A stretch of 64,000 nt of DNA from Nitrospirales bacterium (GCA_021604005.1 BQIV01000010.1:1-64000), one strand, 5' to 3'. Counted from the stretch's first letter, positions 25,873-36,429 are shown. Made by a program: numbers and translations. The notes: a model not told the origin generated them from the letters alone.

Positions 25873-27246
25873 TCACTGAGTTCCAGCCAACGATGCCCGA
25901 ACATGCGACCGCCTAAAACGCTCGTCCTCTGCACTCCGATGCCAAGACCTCACAACTGAATACATATATTCTTTCAATAGAATGACCACGACAATAAATT
26001 GATAAAATACATCGAAATATGCGACATCGAGAAATGTTCCCACGATCATATAGACCACGAAACTAATCTCCACCATCGACGCGTAATAGCCCATCCATTG
26101 AAGATCATCCACTCTGCTACTAAATCGTTGGATTTTTCGCAAGCTGAGAAAACAGGATACCAGTAGTGCAATCCAGAGGAGAAAGGCCAGAATGCCATGC
26201 TCGGCCAGGACCGTCAACCACATACTATGACACGACCACACCTTATCATGTCCATATTCCGCTATGAACTCGGGGAAATACTTTACATAAATATGTTTCC
26301 CATAGTAATCAAAGCCCTCTCCAGTGAGAGGATTAGCAAAACCCACACGTTTACAGGCTTCCCAATTCCAAAAACGGCTCACCGCCGACCCTTCTTCTTC
26401 GTAGTTCACCAGTTCATCGAAGCGTGTCTGAACACGCTCAGGCACGAGATCCAATGTGGCCAGAAATGGAATGAATGCTACTGCCGATACAGCGAGCATA
26501 GCCCCGCCACCTATAATCAATGCCTTATACTTGCTCTTCAATAAAATGAGTCCTACACCCGCCATGAGTCCTAACCATGCTCCTCGGGAAAACGTACACA
26601 CAATCGCCGGTACAGACAGCCCCAACATGACCCACATAATCTTGCGAAGCCACGATCGAGGTTCAAGTTGAATCAGATAATAGAGCAAGGGAACATTCAT
26701 CGCCATGGCCAGGCCAATGGCATTATTCGCATAAAGAAAGGACCCTTCCGGTCCCCATACCAGTTCATTGCCACCAGAGAGAATGGCAAAGACTCCGCCT
26801 TTGACCGCCAACAGTCCGATCGAGAGCGCCACAACTTTCATCAGCATCTGCACACGTTCTGCCGAATAAAAGATAGACATGGACAGAAAGATCATGACAA
26901 AAATTTTCGACACATGGGTAAATTGAGTTAACGCTGCATCCGACATCCACCCTCGATGTGGCACATAGGCCACCGCAGTCGACACAACAAATAACCCCCA
27001 TAATCCAAGCAGCATCCAAACTTCCCGCTGACGAGGAAACCGCTTCGGCTCAGGTGAGAGCACGTAGCCGATGATGGTCGCTACGGCCATGATCATGGCA
27101 ATAGGGAATGAACGGCCAAACCCCCAGGTAAACCCCTGAGGATTGATAATGCCAAAGGCCACAAACAAGAGCATGCCGTACACAGGCCTTCGAATGGCCA
27201 GGGCAGCAGATCCTAAGACCAGAATAACTAATGCAATATCTCTCAT
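25873..27246 (-). CDS. O-antigen-ligase-like protein, exosortase A-associated (TIGR03097-like)
   Basis: 457 residues with about ten or more membrane segments. The start (MRDIALVILVLGSAALAIRR) and INPQGFTWGFGRSFPIA are characteristic of the exosortase A-associated putative O-glycosylation ligase. A large periplasmic loop (about 285-350) holds SAVSRFWNWEACKRVGFANP and GHDKVWSCHSMWL, the Wzy/WaaL-type region with conserved Arg and His. It should polymerise or transfer the lipid-linked glycan in the periplasm. It starts 6 bp after the glycosyltransferase gene stop, so these are co-transcribed. Confidence 0.85.
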   Translation of the reverse strand: MRDIALVILVLGSAALAIRRPVYGMLLFVAFGIINPQGFTWGFGRSFPIAMIMAVATIIGYVLSPEPKRFPRQREVWMLLGLWGLFVVSTAVAYVPHRGWMSDAALTQFTHVSKIFVMIFLSMSIFYSAERVQMLMKVVALSIGLLAVKGGVFAILSGGNELVWGPEGSFLYANNAIGLAMAMNVPLLYYLIQLEPRSWLRKIMWVMLGLSVPAIVCTFSRGAWLGLMAGVGLILLKSKYKALIIGGGAMLAVSAVAFIPFLATLDLVPERVQTRFDELVNYEEEGSAVSRFWNWEACKRVGFANPLTGEGFDYYGKHIYVKYFPEFIAEYGHDKVWSCHSMWLTVLAEHGILAFLLWIALLVSCFLSLRKIQRFSSRVDDLQWMGYYASMVEISFVVYMIVGTFLDVAYFDVFYQFIVVVILLKEYMYSVVRSWHRSAEDERFRRSHVRASLAGTQ

Positions 27247-27252
27247 AGCTGT

Positions 27253-28521
27253 TTAGGAACGAGTAACGTAATCCCCTTGAGTATCAGTGAGATGATGTAA
27301 GGTTGTGGCTAGGACTTCAGCTTGGCATGCCCGGGAAAACTTCTCAACCCTCTGTTCGTCAGGAGTCGGATGCTGCCCTGATTTAATCTGAGTCAGAAAG
27401 GCCCGAATTCCTGTATAGAGAGCGTGGGCATCGTGCAGATCACAAACGGTCGCACCGCCACATTCATTCAAGAGGGCGGCGGTATCGCCCGTGGCATCCG
27501 TAAGCGCCAGAATAGGCTTGCGTAAACGAAGATACTCATAGGCTTTGGCCGGGATTTGATGATTGCAGGTTGATCCTTGAAGAAGGAGTAACCCGTCTGC
27601 CGCCATGCAATCTTGTAACGATTGACGGTAAGGAAGCGTGGGAAGAAGATGCACAATGTCGACAATATCCAGTTCTTGCAATATCGTTGCGTACATCTCT
27701 TCCGACCCGGCTCCACGAAATTCAATTCGTAACATGTGAGGCGTGATCAGGTTTTCGTGTTTTAATTGCGCCAAAGCCTGAAAGAATGGCCGGGGATCTC
27801 GTTCTTCCGGATAGACCACTCCGGCATGGATCAATCGCAAGGGATGACCATTCCCAAGGATATGGGTTTCTTCAGGTTGTAGACTTCGAAAATCCTGTTC
27901 GTCATATCCGTTGGGAATCACGAGACACGATTCTTGCCTTAACCCTGGATATCGATCGAGATACATCTGCTGTGTAGATGGTGCAGTAAAAACATTTTTC
28001 GTACTCTGCGCAAAAGTCTTTTGCTCAATCCATTGATAATACTGCCTCGTCGTCTGATCGCGCGGATAATTTGCTTCGGTCATGGAATCTCGAAAATCGG
28101 CAACCCAAGGAAGCCCTGTCAGTTTACTGAGCACAAACCCGATGAGGTGCGCCGTTGCAATAGGATAGGTCGACCAGATTGCTAGGGGTTGATACTTTCT
28201 GATAAGCCAAAGCCCCAAGGGAATGGCGCCGATCATCCACGTCACCCATCGATCCGGCAACGCCAAGGCATTGAGATATTTGCCTTTGAACGATAAATGC
28301 CGTGCCGTGTCTAATGCAAATGCTGGGTTAATATGTACATCCGCAGGAATCTCATCTATCTGGTGCGTGTTGGTTTGCGGATAGGCTCGGACATGAGGCG
28401 TCAACATGATCGGTCGCCATCGATACTGCGGGAGATACCGTGAAAATTTCAATGTCCGATGCACACCACTTCCTCCTGAAAATGGAGGATAATGAAAGGC
28501 AATCATCAAAATATTCTTCAT
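27253..28521 (-). CDS. GT4-like glycosyltransferase
   Basis: 422 residues from ATG 28521 (MKNILMIAFHYPPFSGGSG); in-frame upstream start codons add a basic tail without a ribosome site. GT-B features: an N-terminal glycine-rich loop, VADFRDSMTEANY near 145-157, VIPNGYDEQDF near 209-219 and a C-terminal region with QIPAKAYEYLRLRKPILAL. It resembles FucNAc/WbuB-like GT4 enzymes. Cytoplasmic sugar transfer to the lipid-linked unit is expected; donor unknown. It is followed within 6 bp by the ligase-like gene. Confidence 0.82.
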   Translation of the reverse strand: MKNILMIAFHYPPFSGGSGVHRTLKFSRYLPQYRWRPIMLTPHVRAYPQTNTHQIDEIPADVHINPAFALDTARHLSFKGKYLNALALPDRWVTWMIGAIPLGLWLIRKYQPLAIWSTYPIATAHLIGFVLSKLTGLPWVADFRDSMTEANYPRDQTTRQYYQWIEQKTFAQSTKNVFTAPSTQQMYLDRYPGLRQESCLVIPNGYDEQDFRSLQPEETHILGNGHPLRLIHAGVVYPEERDPRPFFQALAQLKHENLITPHMLRIEFRGAGSEEMYATILQELDIVDIVHLLPTLPYRQSLQDCMAADGLLLLQGSTCNHQIPAKAYEYLRLRKPILALTDATGDTAALLNECGGATVCDLHDAHALYTGIRAFLTQIKSGQHPTPDEQRVEKFSRACQAEVLATTLHHLTDTQGDYVTRS

Positions 28522-28592
28522 GGGTAATACTACAGACCTACTCCATCTCAGAACCCCGGCACGCACGGGGATTAGAGTCGTACGTTATCGCA

Positions 28593-29756
28593 TCACAACA
28601 CGCCTTTGACCGTATCAATCATAAAGTGCAACTCACTCTGGGTTAAACTTTGGTGATTGGGAAGCAGCACTACATGCTCATACAAAAACTTTGCGTCGCT
28701 GAATGCAGCCAAGTCAAGCGTAGGATGAATCACGCCGCTCCATGAAAATGCCTGAATTCCTCGTTTTCTCAGCTCCACATGAAGATCCGTTCGATGCTCC
28801 ACCACAATGGGAAAGGCCCATGCGCAGACACGATGCTCTCCTGCCTTCGACCATGGACGAATACCCGGCAACTCCCCTAATGCCTGGGAGAGAATACTCG
28901 AATGCTCTTGACGCTTCCGCATAATCTTCGACACATCTATGTGTTCGGTAATGTATCGAGACCATCGACTCATCGGCCAATTCAATTGCGAGGCATCAAA
29001 CTCAGGAACATGCGTGTTCACGTGAAACGGTTCGCCCACACCATCATGCGATACGGCACCCTGCACGGGAAACTCAGTACGTTGATTCGGGCCGATCGAT
29101 AGCCTAGGGGTTGCCCTGTCCGACAGACATTTCTCTAAAAGATTTTTGACAATCTTCACCTGGAACCACCCGCTCAGCCCTTGCCAAGGAACGGCACGTT
29201 GATATTGCGCATGATTACAGACCAACATCCCTCCATCATAAATCGGCAAAAACTTCCGCCAACTGAAAATACTGATATCTCCGACACTCCCAATTGGTCC
29301 TTCGCGACTCTCACCCATGAAGAGATGGGCGCAATCTTCGATAAAAAACAGGTGATGGTGATGACAGAATTCTCTGATCTTCTGTAACGGCTGTAGAACG
29401 CCGAAATAATGAATGGCCACGACAGCCTTGACCTGGCTATCGACTTTCCGTGCCAAGTCTTCAAAGTCAACGACCCCATCACGATGCACGTTATAAAATA
29501 TCACCTCACATCCATAATGACGGATCGGCTCGACCACAGTCGAACAATGAAACGCCGGAACCAATACTGTATCGCCGGGATTCAGACCAAGACTTCCAAG
29601 GCCATGAAAGAGGGCGTTTCGAGCCCAAAAATGATACGAGGTTGCCCTCCCAATAACAGGATCAGGCTGAGTTTTCCGAGAACGTGATGGGAAAAGATAG
29701 TGGATCGGTAAACGAGGATCTCTTGATACGACAAATTCCATACAGCCGATCATCAT
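28593..29756 (-). CDS. DegT/DnrJ/EryC1-type PLP-dependent aminotransferase
   Basis: About 388 residues. The exact start is unclear: ATG at 29756 is used, with a TTG at 29771 better placed behind GAGGG and another ATG at 29741. Family features: LVPAFHCSTVVEPI, AVVAIHYFGV, FIEDCAHLF (PLP ring Asp) and SIFSWRKFLPIYDGGML, whose Lys is the likely Schiff-base residue. The family aminates keto sugars of nucleotide sugars, but divergent members with an FSWRK-type site act on other substrates. The usual HLY motif near the C-terminus is absent, so the substrate may be unusual. It sits 71 bp upstream of a glycosyltransferase gene. Confidence 0.8.
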   Translation of the reverse strand: MMIGCMEFVVSRDPRLPIHYLFPSRSRKTQPDPVIGRATSYHFWARNALFHGLGSLGLNPGDTVLVPAFHCSTVVEPIRHYGCEVIFYNVHRDGVVDFEDLARKVDSQVKAVVAIHYFGVLQPLQKIREFCHHHHLFFIEDCAHLFMGESREGPIGSVGDISIFSWRKFLPIYDGGMLVCNHAQYQRAVPWQGLSGWFQVKIVKNLLEKCLSDRATPRLSIGPNQRTEFPVQGAVSHDGVGEPFHVNTHVPEFDASQLNWPMSRWSRYITEHIDVSKIMRKRQEHSSILSQALGELPGIRPWSKAGEHRVCAWAFPIVVEHRTDLHVELRKRGIQAFSWSGVIHPTLDLAAFSDAKFLYEHVVLLPNHQSLTQSELHFMIDTVKGVL

Positions 29757-30066
29757 CCACTCATTTGCCAAATACTTCCCTCTGCGGCCGTACGCACGGC
29801 AACAATAAACAAGGCAAGCCACATCACATTCTTCGATGTTCCGGACCTATGTAGCGTTATACCGTGAGGCACGACGTTGAGCGATACATTCCTGTGTAAA
29901 TTTCATTATCGAAAGTCAGAGCACCATCATAATCTAGATAGCCACTCGACTTTGATGCATGACCCCGTGAGTACATGACCATGACACACAACCTAACAAC
30001 CTTTTGACCTAACGGCCATATACGTTTATGAATGGCCTGCCAACAAAACAAGACACCTTATCAGAT
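29757..30066. other. 310-bp intergenic stretch
   Basis: Separates the PLP decarboxylase and aminotransferase genes (same strand). Nothing recognised; a promoter for the downstream genes is possible. Confidence 0.35.
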
Positions 30067-31374
30067 TCAGACACAGTCACTGGTCAAATCTTCATAGGTC
30101 CCTCTCCGTCGCACGAGCTTAGCCTCACCTTCTTTCACCAACACTTCGGGAGGGGAACGGTGACTCAAAAAATGTAAGGGGCTGGCGGTTCTCCCGTAAG
30201 CCCCAGACTGCAACACTCCGACGAAATCACCGACCGTGGCTACCGGAAGCTGTATTCCACGAGCCAACACATCCAGCGGAGTACACAGCGGACCCACGAC
30301 ATCCACAGTTTCTTCCATCGGTTCATCAAGCTTGTTGACGAGACACACTGGGAAATTCTTCTTAATGACTTGCCCAAAGTTACCAGATGCCGCCAGATGC
30401 TGATGCATCCCTCCATCAACGATCAGAAACTTTTTCCCGCGAGACACCTTGATATCTATAATTTGAGAGACGTACACGCCGGCTTCCCCCACAAGGTATC
30501 GCCCTGGCTCGACCATGAATTGCGTCCCAGTAAAATCTGGATCATCCCGAATCTCAGAAAACAATTCGTCCAAACCTACAGTCAGTTGTTGAGTATCTAA
30601 TTCTTCTTCTTTTCCAAAGTACGGTATTCCCCAGCCACCCCCAAAGTCCAAGGTATGCAGAGGGTTTCCAGTTTTTTTGACGATTCGCCTGGCAATGTCC
30701 ACACCCTTTCGATATTGAGAGACTAAAACGACATAATCCAAGATTTGCGTCCCCGAAAATAAATGCAGACCACGGAATGTCAGTGCAGGATGGGAACAGA
30801 TGCGGTCAACGATTGCCTCAAGCTCTTCCTCATCAATCCCGAAGGGAGTCGATTGCCCACCCATCCGCATGGCCCCACCCAACGCTTCTCCTGTCGGGTT
30901 CACTCGAATGGCCACGTTGGCCATAACCCCAAGCCGTTGACTTATCATGGCAATACGCTCAACCTCTAAGGCGGATTCGATATGAATTTCGCCGATGCCC
31001 TTCGCCAATACTAATTCCAACTCCGCTTCCGTTTTCCCTGGCCCTGCAAAGAGAATAGATTCTGGCGCACAGCCAGCTTGTAAGGCCTGCAGAAACTCTC
31101 CGCTTGACGCAATTTCCAACCCGCACCCCTTCTCTAAAAAATGTTTCAGAATAGCTTGAGAGGGATTCGCTTTGACGGAGTAACTGATTGAAAAGTTCGA
31201 GGGCAACGTCTGTCGCAGTGATGCATATTTCCGATCGAGAACCCGTGCATCATAAATAAACAATGGGGTACCATACTTCGCAACAATTGCATCAAGAGAG
31301 ACTTGCTCCCCAAACACTAATACACCAGAGTCCGCTTGAAAATGCCGGGAAATGAGTGCGTGGGCTTCAGGCAT
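30067..31374 (-). CDS. PLP-dependent decarboxylase, exosortase A-associated (LysA-like fold III)
   Basis: 435 residues. The alanine-racemase-like barrel starts with GTPLFIYDARVLDRKY, with the PLP lysine Lys68 in SYSVKANP. Further motifs are EIASSGEFLQAL, the phosphate-binding LDFGGGWGIPYF, FMVEPGRYLVGEAG and VGPLCTPLDVLA with the catalytic-type cysteine. It belongs with diaminopimelate/ornithine-type decarboxylases and best fits the TIGR03099 branch, which occurs beside the TIGR03098 acyl-CoA ligase in XrtA loci. Its start overlaps the ligase stop by 8 bp. The substrate is unknown; one possibility is decarboxylation of an amino acid carried by the acyl carrier protein or ligase, giving an amine for EPS decoration. 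Confidence 0.87.
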   Translation of the reverse strand: MPEAHALISRHFQADSGVLVFGEQVSLDAIVAKYGTPLFIYDARVLDRKYASLRQTLPSNFSISYSVKANPSQAILKHFLEKGCGLEIASSGEFLQALQAGCAPESILFAGPGKTEAELELVLAKGIGEIHIESALEVERIAMISQRLGVMANVAIRVNPTGEALGGAMRMGGQSTPFGIDEEELEAIVDRICSHPALTFRGLHLFSGTQILDYVVLVSQYRKGVDIARRIVKKTGNPLHTLDFGGGWGIPYFGKEEELDTQQLTVGLDELFSEIRDDPDFTGTQFMVEPGRYLVGEAGVYVSQIIDIKVSRGKKFLIVDGGMHQHLAASGNFGQVIKKNFPVCLVNKLDEPMEETVDVVGPLCTPLDVLARGIQLPVATVGDFVGVLQSGAYGRTASPLHFLSHRSPPEVLVKEGEAKLVRRRGTYEDLTSDCV

Positions 31375-32950
31375 GCGATGCTGTCACATTCATCGTTTGA
31401 AGATTCGTATAATCGATTTTGCCATTTGGAGTTTTGGGCAACGCTTCAAGAATATGAAAAGTCTTGGGAAGCATGTACCGTGGAAGTTTGGTCACACAAA
31501 AGGCTGACAGACTGGTCGAGTCAACCGGCTCAGGACTCTTGGGAACGACAAAAGCCGTGACTGCTTGACCAAGAATCTCGTCTGGAACACCTATTACCGC
31601 CGCCTCTTTCACGAATCCGCTTTGATATAAGGCTTCCTCGACTTCAGTCCGACTAATGCGAAAGCCTGCGGACTTGATCATGGAGTCACGGCGTCCGACA
31701 AAATACAAAAATCCGTCATCGTCCATCTTGACGAGATCACCTGAATAACACACCATCTCATCAATCCCACCATGGGAAGGATTGTGGGGATGTGGACGTA
31801 GGACCTTTGCCGTTAACTCAGGCTGCCCCCAATACCCCAACGACACCGTCGGTCCACGATGCACGAGTTCTCCGACTTCGCCCGGCTTGACCGATTGCCC
31901 ATGTTCATCAACCACTAAGATTTCGGTATTCGGAATAGCCTTCCCCATGGACGTTGGGCGCCGATCAAGTTCATCTGGAGGAAGATAGGTTGATCGAAAG
32001 GCTTCCGTCAGCCCATACATGAGATACACACTCGTGGCTGGCAAGGCTTTCCGAAGGAGTGCCAAGACAGGTTGAGGCATGGCTCCTCCCGTATTCGTGA
32101 TGTATCGCAAGTGAGGAAGGGACTGTTTGTGAAGCGTCGAATTTGTTTGCGACAAGAGATTCCACAATGTCGGGACTCCCGCTAACCCGGTAATCTGCTC
32201 TTTCAGCAACACTTGAACAATTTCTTTGGCAAACACAAACGTCATGAGCACGAGCGTACAACCCTGCTGAAAGGCCGACATGAGTTGATTCAACCCAGCA
32301 TCAAAGCTAAAGGGAAGCACAGCTAAGATTTTATCCTGCTCGGTTATCTCCAAATACGTCGACACGATTGATGCCCCACTCACCACATTCGCATGGGACA
32401 ACATCACCCCTTTGGGTTTACCCGTGGAGCCCGATGTATACAAAATCGCGGCTAAATCCTTGTCGATGCAGACGTCAACGTCACGAGATACATCAGCCGT
32501 TTCGATTAATTCATAGAATCCCTGGATGGCGAATGATGACGACACATCAGTCCCATCTTCAATGACAATCAAGACCTCTAACTGGGTAAGTCCGTCAAGC
32601 GCGTTCTGTAAGCTTGCCAGTTTTTTTCTCTTCGTGATCAAACACCGCATCGTACAATCCCGCGCAATGTGCCCCACCTGATCAGCAAGCAAGAGTCCAT
32701 TGATGGGAACAAATACGGCCCCAGCCTGAGCAATGCCAAAAATAGCAATCGCCAATTCAGGAGAAGGATCGAGATAGATGCCCACGCGATCGCCTCGTTC
32801 AAGCCCTAATCCGTTCAAGCCGGCGGCCAATCCGGATACTTGGCGAGCGACTTCTTGGTAGGTCAAGACCTTTTCCCGATGGACCAAAGCTGGTTTTTCA
32901 GGAAAACGCTCGGCACTCTGCCGCAACATATGATGGATCAAGTAGCCCAT
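31367..32950 (-). CDS. AMP-forming acyl-CoA ligase, exosortase A-associated (TIGR03098-like)
   Basis: 527 residues from ATG 32950 (MGYLIHHMLRQSAERFPEKP); a start at 33031 would add 27 residues of unlikely sequence. The P-loop-like A3 motif YTSGSTGKPKGVML is at 171-184. Later motifs are YGLTEAFRSTYL, YSGDLVKMDDDGFLYFVGR and the C-terminal catalytic lysine region PKTPNGKID. It activates a carboxylate as an adenylate and loads it on CoA or on a carrier protein. An acyl carrier protein gene lies at 36766-37038. It overlaps the decarboxylase gene, which argues for a shared substrate. Confidence 0.88.
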   Translation of the reverse strand: MGYLIHHMLRQSAERFPEKPALVHREKVLTYQEVARQVSGLAAGLNGLGLERGDRVGIYLDPSPELAIAIFGIAQAGAVFVPINGLLLADQVGHIARDCTMRCLITKRKKLASLQNALDGLTQLEVLIVIEDGTDVSSSFAIQGFYELIETADVSRDVDVCIDKDLAAILYTSGSTGKPKGVMLSHANVVSGASIVSTYLEITEQDKILAVLPFSFDAGLNQLMSAFQQGCTLVLMTFVFAKEIVQVLLKEQITGLAGVPTLWNLLSQTNSTLHKQSLPHLRYITNTGGAMPQPVLALLRKALPATSVYLMYGLTEAFRSTYLPPDELDRRPTSMGKAIPNTEILVVDEHGQSVKPGEVGELVHRGPTVSLGYWGQPELTAKVLRPHPHNPSHGGIDEMVCYSGDLVKMDDDGFLYFVGRRDSMIKSAGFRISRTEVEEALYQSGFVKEAAVIGVPDEILGQAVTAFVVPKSPEPVDSTSLSAFCVTKLPRYMLPKTFHILEALPKTPNGKIDYTNLQTMNVTASHA

Positions 32951-33035
32951 AGGACGCTCTAGGACCTTCAAACAACCAATACTGCCACAAATGTGAGTAC
33001 GTGATAATACAGGACGACGCGATGACACCACGACG

Positions 33036-33971
33036 TTAATACACGATTACCTTCTCTTTCGGCACTCCGATCCAATACTGAAGTAACATTCCCTTTCGAT
33101 ACCAGTACATCAGTTCGGACTCAAATCGCGTTTTGTCGTCTGAAAACAGGCGGGAACGAAGATAGTGAAGAAAGGCTTGAAGGGTTTGTGAATACATATA
33201 CCGTGGAACGCCAAATAACAACGGGGAATGCGGTAATCCGGACATAAACGCGAACGTGCCACCGTAGGCCGCGACACGTCTTCGTAACCATTCCATGCTC
33301 AACTGTTCAGGCCGAATTTGATGATGGACCAATGCCTCGGGTAAATACACAGGGGTATGTCCAGCCTGGTCCAACCTGTAAAGAAACTCCGTTTCATCAC
33401 CCATCAAATAACGCCCGCTATTCGGACCGAAGTCGGGGTTAAAACGAAAACCATTCTCTAACACACAGGAACGAACAGCAAAATTCGGCCCCCACACCAT
33501 ACTTGGCTTGTATTCACCCTCAGGAAGCTTCCAGTCGGCAATGACCAAGGCTGACTTGACTAATCGGTTCTCAATATCAAATGTGACATCCTCTGTTGGG
33601 AAGTTCGGCAAAATTTTTCCACCAAAAACTGAATGGTTCGGCCAGCGTTTTGCTCCTTCCCAAATACGCACAAGCCAATCGGGATCAGCAAGAATATCAT
33701 CATCCGTAAACACCAAAAGGCTTCCCTTGGCTTTAGGAATGGCCGTATTTAACGCAAAATTCTTTCCTACACGTGCTTCGATAATATAGGTGAGGGGTAG
33801 TAAGCTCTCGACAAATTCAGCCGCCAATTGTCGAGTCTCGGCATCGTCTGCATTGTCCACGAGAACAATTTCCCACTGGAGATATTCCGTATTGAGTTCA
33901 GCAAAACTTTGTAGCGTTCTGGAAAGAATCTGCGGGCGTCGGCTTGTGGATAAAATGATGGAAATATCCAT
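33036..33971 (-). CDS. GT2 family glycosyltransferase
   Basis: 311 residues. A GT-A fold is shown by SIILSTSRRPQ at 4-14, LVDNADDAET at 37-46, and the DXD-type TDDDI at 89-93. C-terminal to this are GPNFAVRSCVL and DETEFLYRLDQAGH, the usual acceptor/base region. No membrane segment is seen. It is 85 bp ahead of the acyl-CoA ligase gene and could be the first gene of that transcript, with the 748-bp upstream gap as its regulatory region. Confidence 0.87.
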   Translation of the reverse strand: MDISIILSTSRRPQILSRTLQSFAELNTEYLQWEIVLVDNADDAETRQLAAEFVESLLPLTYIIEARVGKNFALNTAIPKAKGSLLVFTDDDILADPDWLVRIWEGAKRWPNHSVFGGKILPNFPTEDVTFDIENRLVKSALVIADWKLPEGEYKPSMVWGPNFAVRSCVLENGFRFNPDFGPNSGRYLMGDETEFLYRLDQAGHTPVYLPEALVHHQIRPEQLSMEWLRRRVAAYGGTFAFMSGLPHSPLLFGVPRYMYSQTLQAFLHYLRSRLFSDDKTRFESELMYWYRKGMLLQYWIGVPKEKVIVY

Positions 33972-34719
33972 AATAGATCCCTTAAATCGAACGAAGATTT
34001 CTCAAATATGGCATAGAAATGTCATGACTTCAGATTGAATGATAACTACGAGTACGGCATACAGCCTGGGAACATGGTAGATGGTGAATACTAGACTATC
34101 TCAATGCCAATACAGCCCCTGCACGATTGAGAAAGAACGCTCGCATGGAAAGGACGAGTAAGAATCAACCATAAGGGAAAAGCATCTCATGATTCTGAGT
34201 GAAAATCAACTTTTTTCCAGAATTCCTACAGCAATCTATAGGAACGTGCAGCAATGAACATACAATACACAAATAAACGTAAAACCACCTAACTATACAT
34301 ACTGTAAATTGCTACTCGATTGCGTGAGGAATTATCCAAGAAATCCAATCGACTTGCTGCCACGTTACACTGACCACAATTTAAGAATGAAGGACTTTTA
34401 TCCATTATCCATCAGACATGGCTGACTATAGCGAATCCAAATAAGTTCCAGTTGAACTATGAGGACTTTCTACGCGATATCAAACGCATCAGGGGTACGG
34501 AAGTTAATTGAATCGGCTATAGGCAGCGATTACCCTTCATGCGCGGGAAGAAGAAAAAAATCAGGGTACTTGAATCATTTCAGGACAACCAACAGACTCA
34601 AGGTTCGGGTAGGCAGGGCTTAAAGAAATAGGCTCAGGACACAATATGTAAACATCAAAAACATACATTCGGCACCCGTTGTTGTGTGGAGGAGATCATG
34701 ACGGTTCATCTGCCGATAC
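33972..34719. other. 748-bp intergenic region containing a 97-bp repeat
   Basis: Apart from the palindromic repeat at 34426-34522, this AT-rich gap has no recognised gene or RNA. It probably contains the promoter of the leftward GT2/ligase/decarboxylase genes. Confidence 0.4.
34426..34522 (+). repeat. 97-bp palindromic repeat element, copy 2 (best-preserved ends)
   Basis: The left end CTATAGCGAATCCAAATAAG and the right end AATCGGCTATAG frame exactly 97 bp. The terminal 24 bp of the two ends agree at 19 positions when one is inverted, with seven identical outermost bases (CTATAGC). It matches the other copies in length and ends. Confidence 0.8.
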
Positions 34720-36429
34720 TTATGAGCGAGCATTCCAACGCCACAGGACAATATACGGAGCGTCGGGAAGACTGTGACGTTCGAGATGAGCCTCTATATA
34801 GCGTAGGACATCGGTCGGGAATGTTCCCAAGGCGGTGCCGTCGAGATCTACATAATTCCAAAATCGATCTTTACGCCACCGATAGGTCATGACCCACCCA
34901 GACGAATGAGTCTGTATGATCTGTTTGAGATCTTCCAGATTCTGAAGCACTGGAACCCCAAACGTATAGTCTATGAGTTGTCCTTGATCATTCTTTATGT
35001 CTCTTTTGATATTCGTCCGCAGGTACGCATTATTCATAAAATACAACGGCTGGGTCGCGCCATAATGACGAGAAAGCAGCGGATATCCAGATACGGTTAC
35101 ATCGCCATCAATGGAATGCGATTCGATATAACCCACTGCAGCTTTCCAATTATGATGTTGAACGTCGGCCACATGAGGAGAGTCGAAGTTTTGTGTGAAG
35201 TCTTTTATCGTCCGCGTAAACCACGGCATATTGATCAAGACCCCCAAAACCGTCGAAATAAGAACAGTGAAAACTATGACATTCCAAAGCCCATGCGGGA
35301 CATTTTCCGCCTGATTAAGCACCCTTCCTCTAGACCATAATACCTTCATCAAACCGACGAATCCTACGCCTGCCGCCATATACATCAACGGCAATGCATA
35401 GAGCACATACCGATAACTTTTCATTGGCAAGATAAGACTGTGAAGGATAAATGGCACCAGAAACGTACAGGCCATCAATAGGCCGACCCTGTTGTTTTGA
35501 AAACAACAATAGAGAAAAAGAAGCGTGAGTCCTCCGAAGACGAGTGGATATTCGTCTAACAATAGCCACCGATAGTAACTCCAGTTATCAGCATTTTCCT
35601 GTCCCCACGCCAGTGGCTCCTGGGTCATGGCGATGAGCTTTGCGGGTATGCTTGGGAAAAGAAAGCTTCCCATAATTGTCCCGACAATGAGCAAAAGTGA
35701 AATACCTATATATTTTTGCCGTACAGGCAGGTCGATCGAACGGGACACGACTCCAATTCCCCCCATGACCAGAACATACGCCACAAAACCGGACATGGCT
35801 GGAAGAATGAGTGTATGGACTCCCAAAGCCAACAAAAATGCCAGACCGGCATAGCACAACAATAATGGGCGAATCTGAAACGTCTCCGTCCATTTCCCAA
35901 TGACAGAAATCTTGGATTGCTTTCCATGCCTGAATGACGAGGTTTCGAACCCTTCATAGAAAAAAAACACAATCAGTAAGAATAACAGCTGAAACAGCAT
36001 GTACATCCTCACTTCACGAGAATGCGCGATTTCCATAGGCGAAAATGCCGTCAAGAAGGCCGCAGCAAGACCCGCCTCAACCGAAAACCATCGCTGCGTC
36101 ATCCAATACACAAACAAAACAACGAGCACGCCAAGGATAGCACTTGGAATCCGCAAAGAGAGCTCGGTAAATCCACCTACCAATCCCGACAGCGCGACAA
36201 GGCAGGTATACGGCAGGCCACGATCATAAACATAGCCTGACGGCAAAACCGGAGCATTGCCTTGTAGCAACTCCTGGGCGGCATATACATGGAGAATCTC
36301 ATCAATACCGAAGTCTTTGTCCCCGAGATGTGAGAATCGAAAAAGGGCAGCTAGGGCCACAATAAGAAGACACACAACAACCCAATAGGGCTTCAATGCC
36401 GGATTCGTATGTTCATGCTCGGTCGACAT
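34720..36429 (-). CDS. GT39/ArnT-like membrane glycosyltransferase (GT-C fold)
   Basis: 569 residues with about ten to twelve membrane segments. The first periplasmic loop has FGIDEILHVY with Asp43-Glu44, the expected catalytic acidic site of GT-C enzymes, and SREVRMYMLFQ corresponds to the conserved Arg-Tyr region. A C-terminal soluble domain of ~150 residues follows. It should transfer a sugar from a polyprenyl phosphate on the periplasmic side. The GT2 gene at 53606 (ArnC/GtrB-like) could supply that donor. Gaps of 336 bp upstream and 748 bp downstream set it apart. Confidence 0.83.
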   Translation of the reverse strand: MSTEHEHTNPALKPYWVVVCLLIVALAALFRFSHLGDKDFGIDEILHVYAAQELLQGNAPVLPSGYVYDRGLPYTCLVALSGLVGGFTELSLRIPSAILGVLVVLFVYWMTQRWFSVEAGLAAAFLTAFSPMEIAHSREVRMYMLFQLLFLLIVFFFYEGFETSSFRHGKQSKISVIGKWTETFQIRPLLLCYAGLAFLLALGVHTLILPAMSGFVAYVLVMGGIGVVSRSIDLPVRQKYIGISLLLIVGTIMGSFLFPSIPAKLIAMTQEPLAWGQENADNWSYYRWLLLDEYPLVFGGLTLLFLYCCFQNNRVGLLMACTFLVPFILHSLILPMKSYRYVLYALPLMYMAAGVGFVGLMKVLWSRGRVLNQAENVPHGLWNVIVFTVLISTVLGVLINMPWFTRTIKDFTQNFDSPHVADVQHHNWKAAVGYIESHSIDGDVTVSGYPLLSRHYGATQPLYFMNNAYLRTNIKRDIKNDQGQLIDYTFGVPVLQNLEDLKQIIQTHSSGWVMTYRWRKDRFWNYVDLDGTALGTFPTDVLRYIEAHLERHSLPDAPYIVLWRWNARS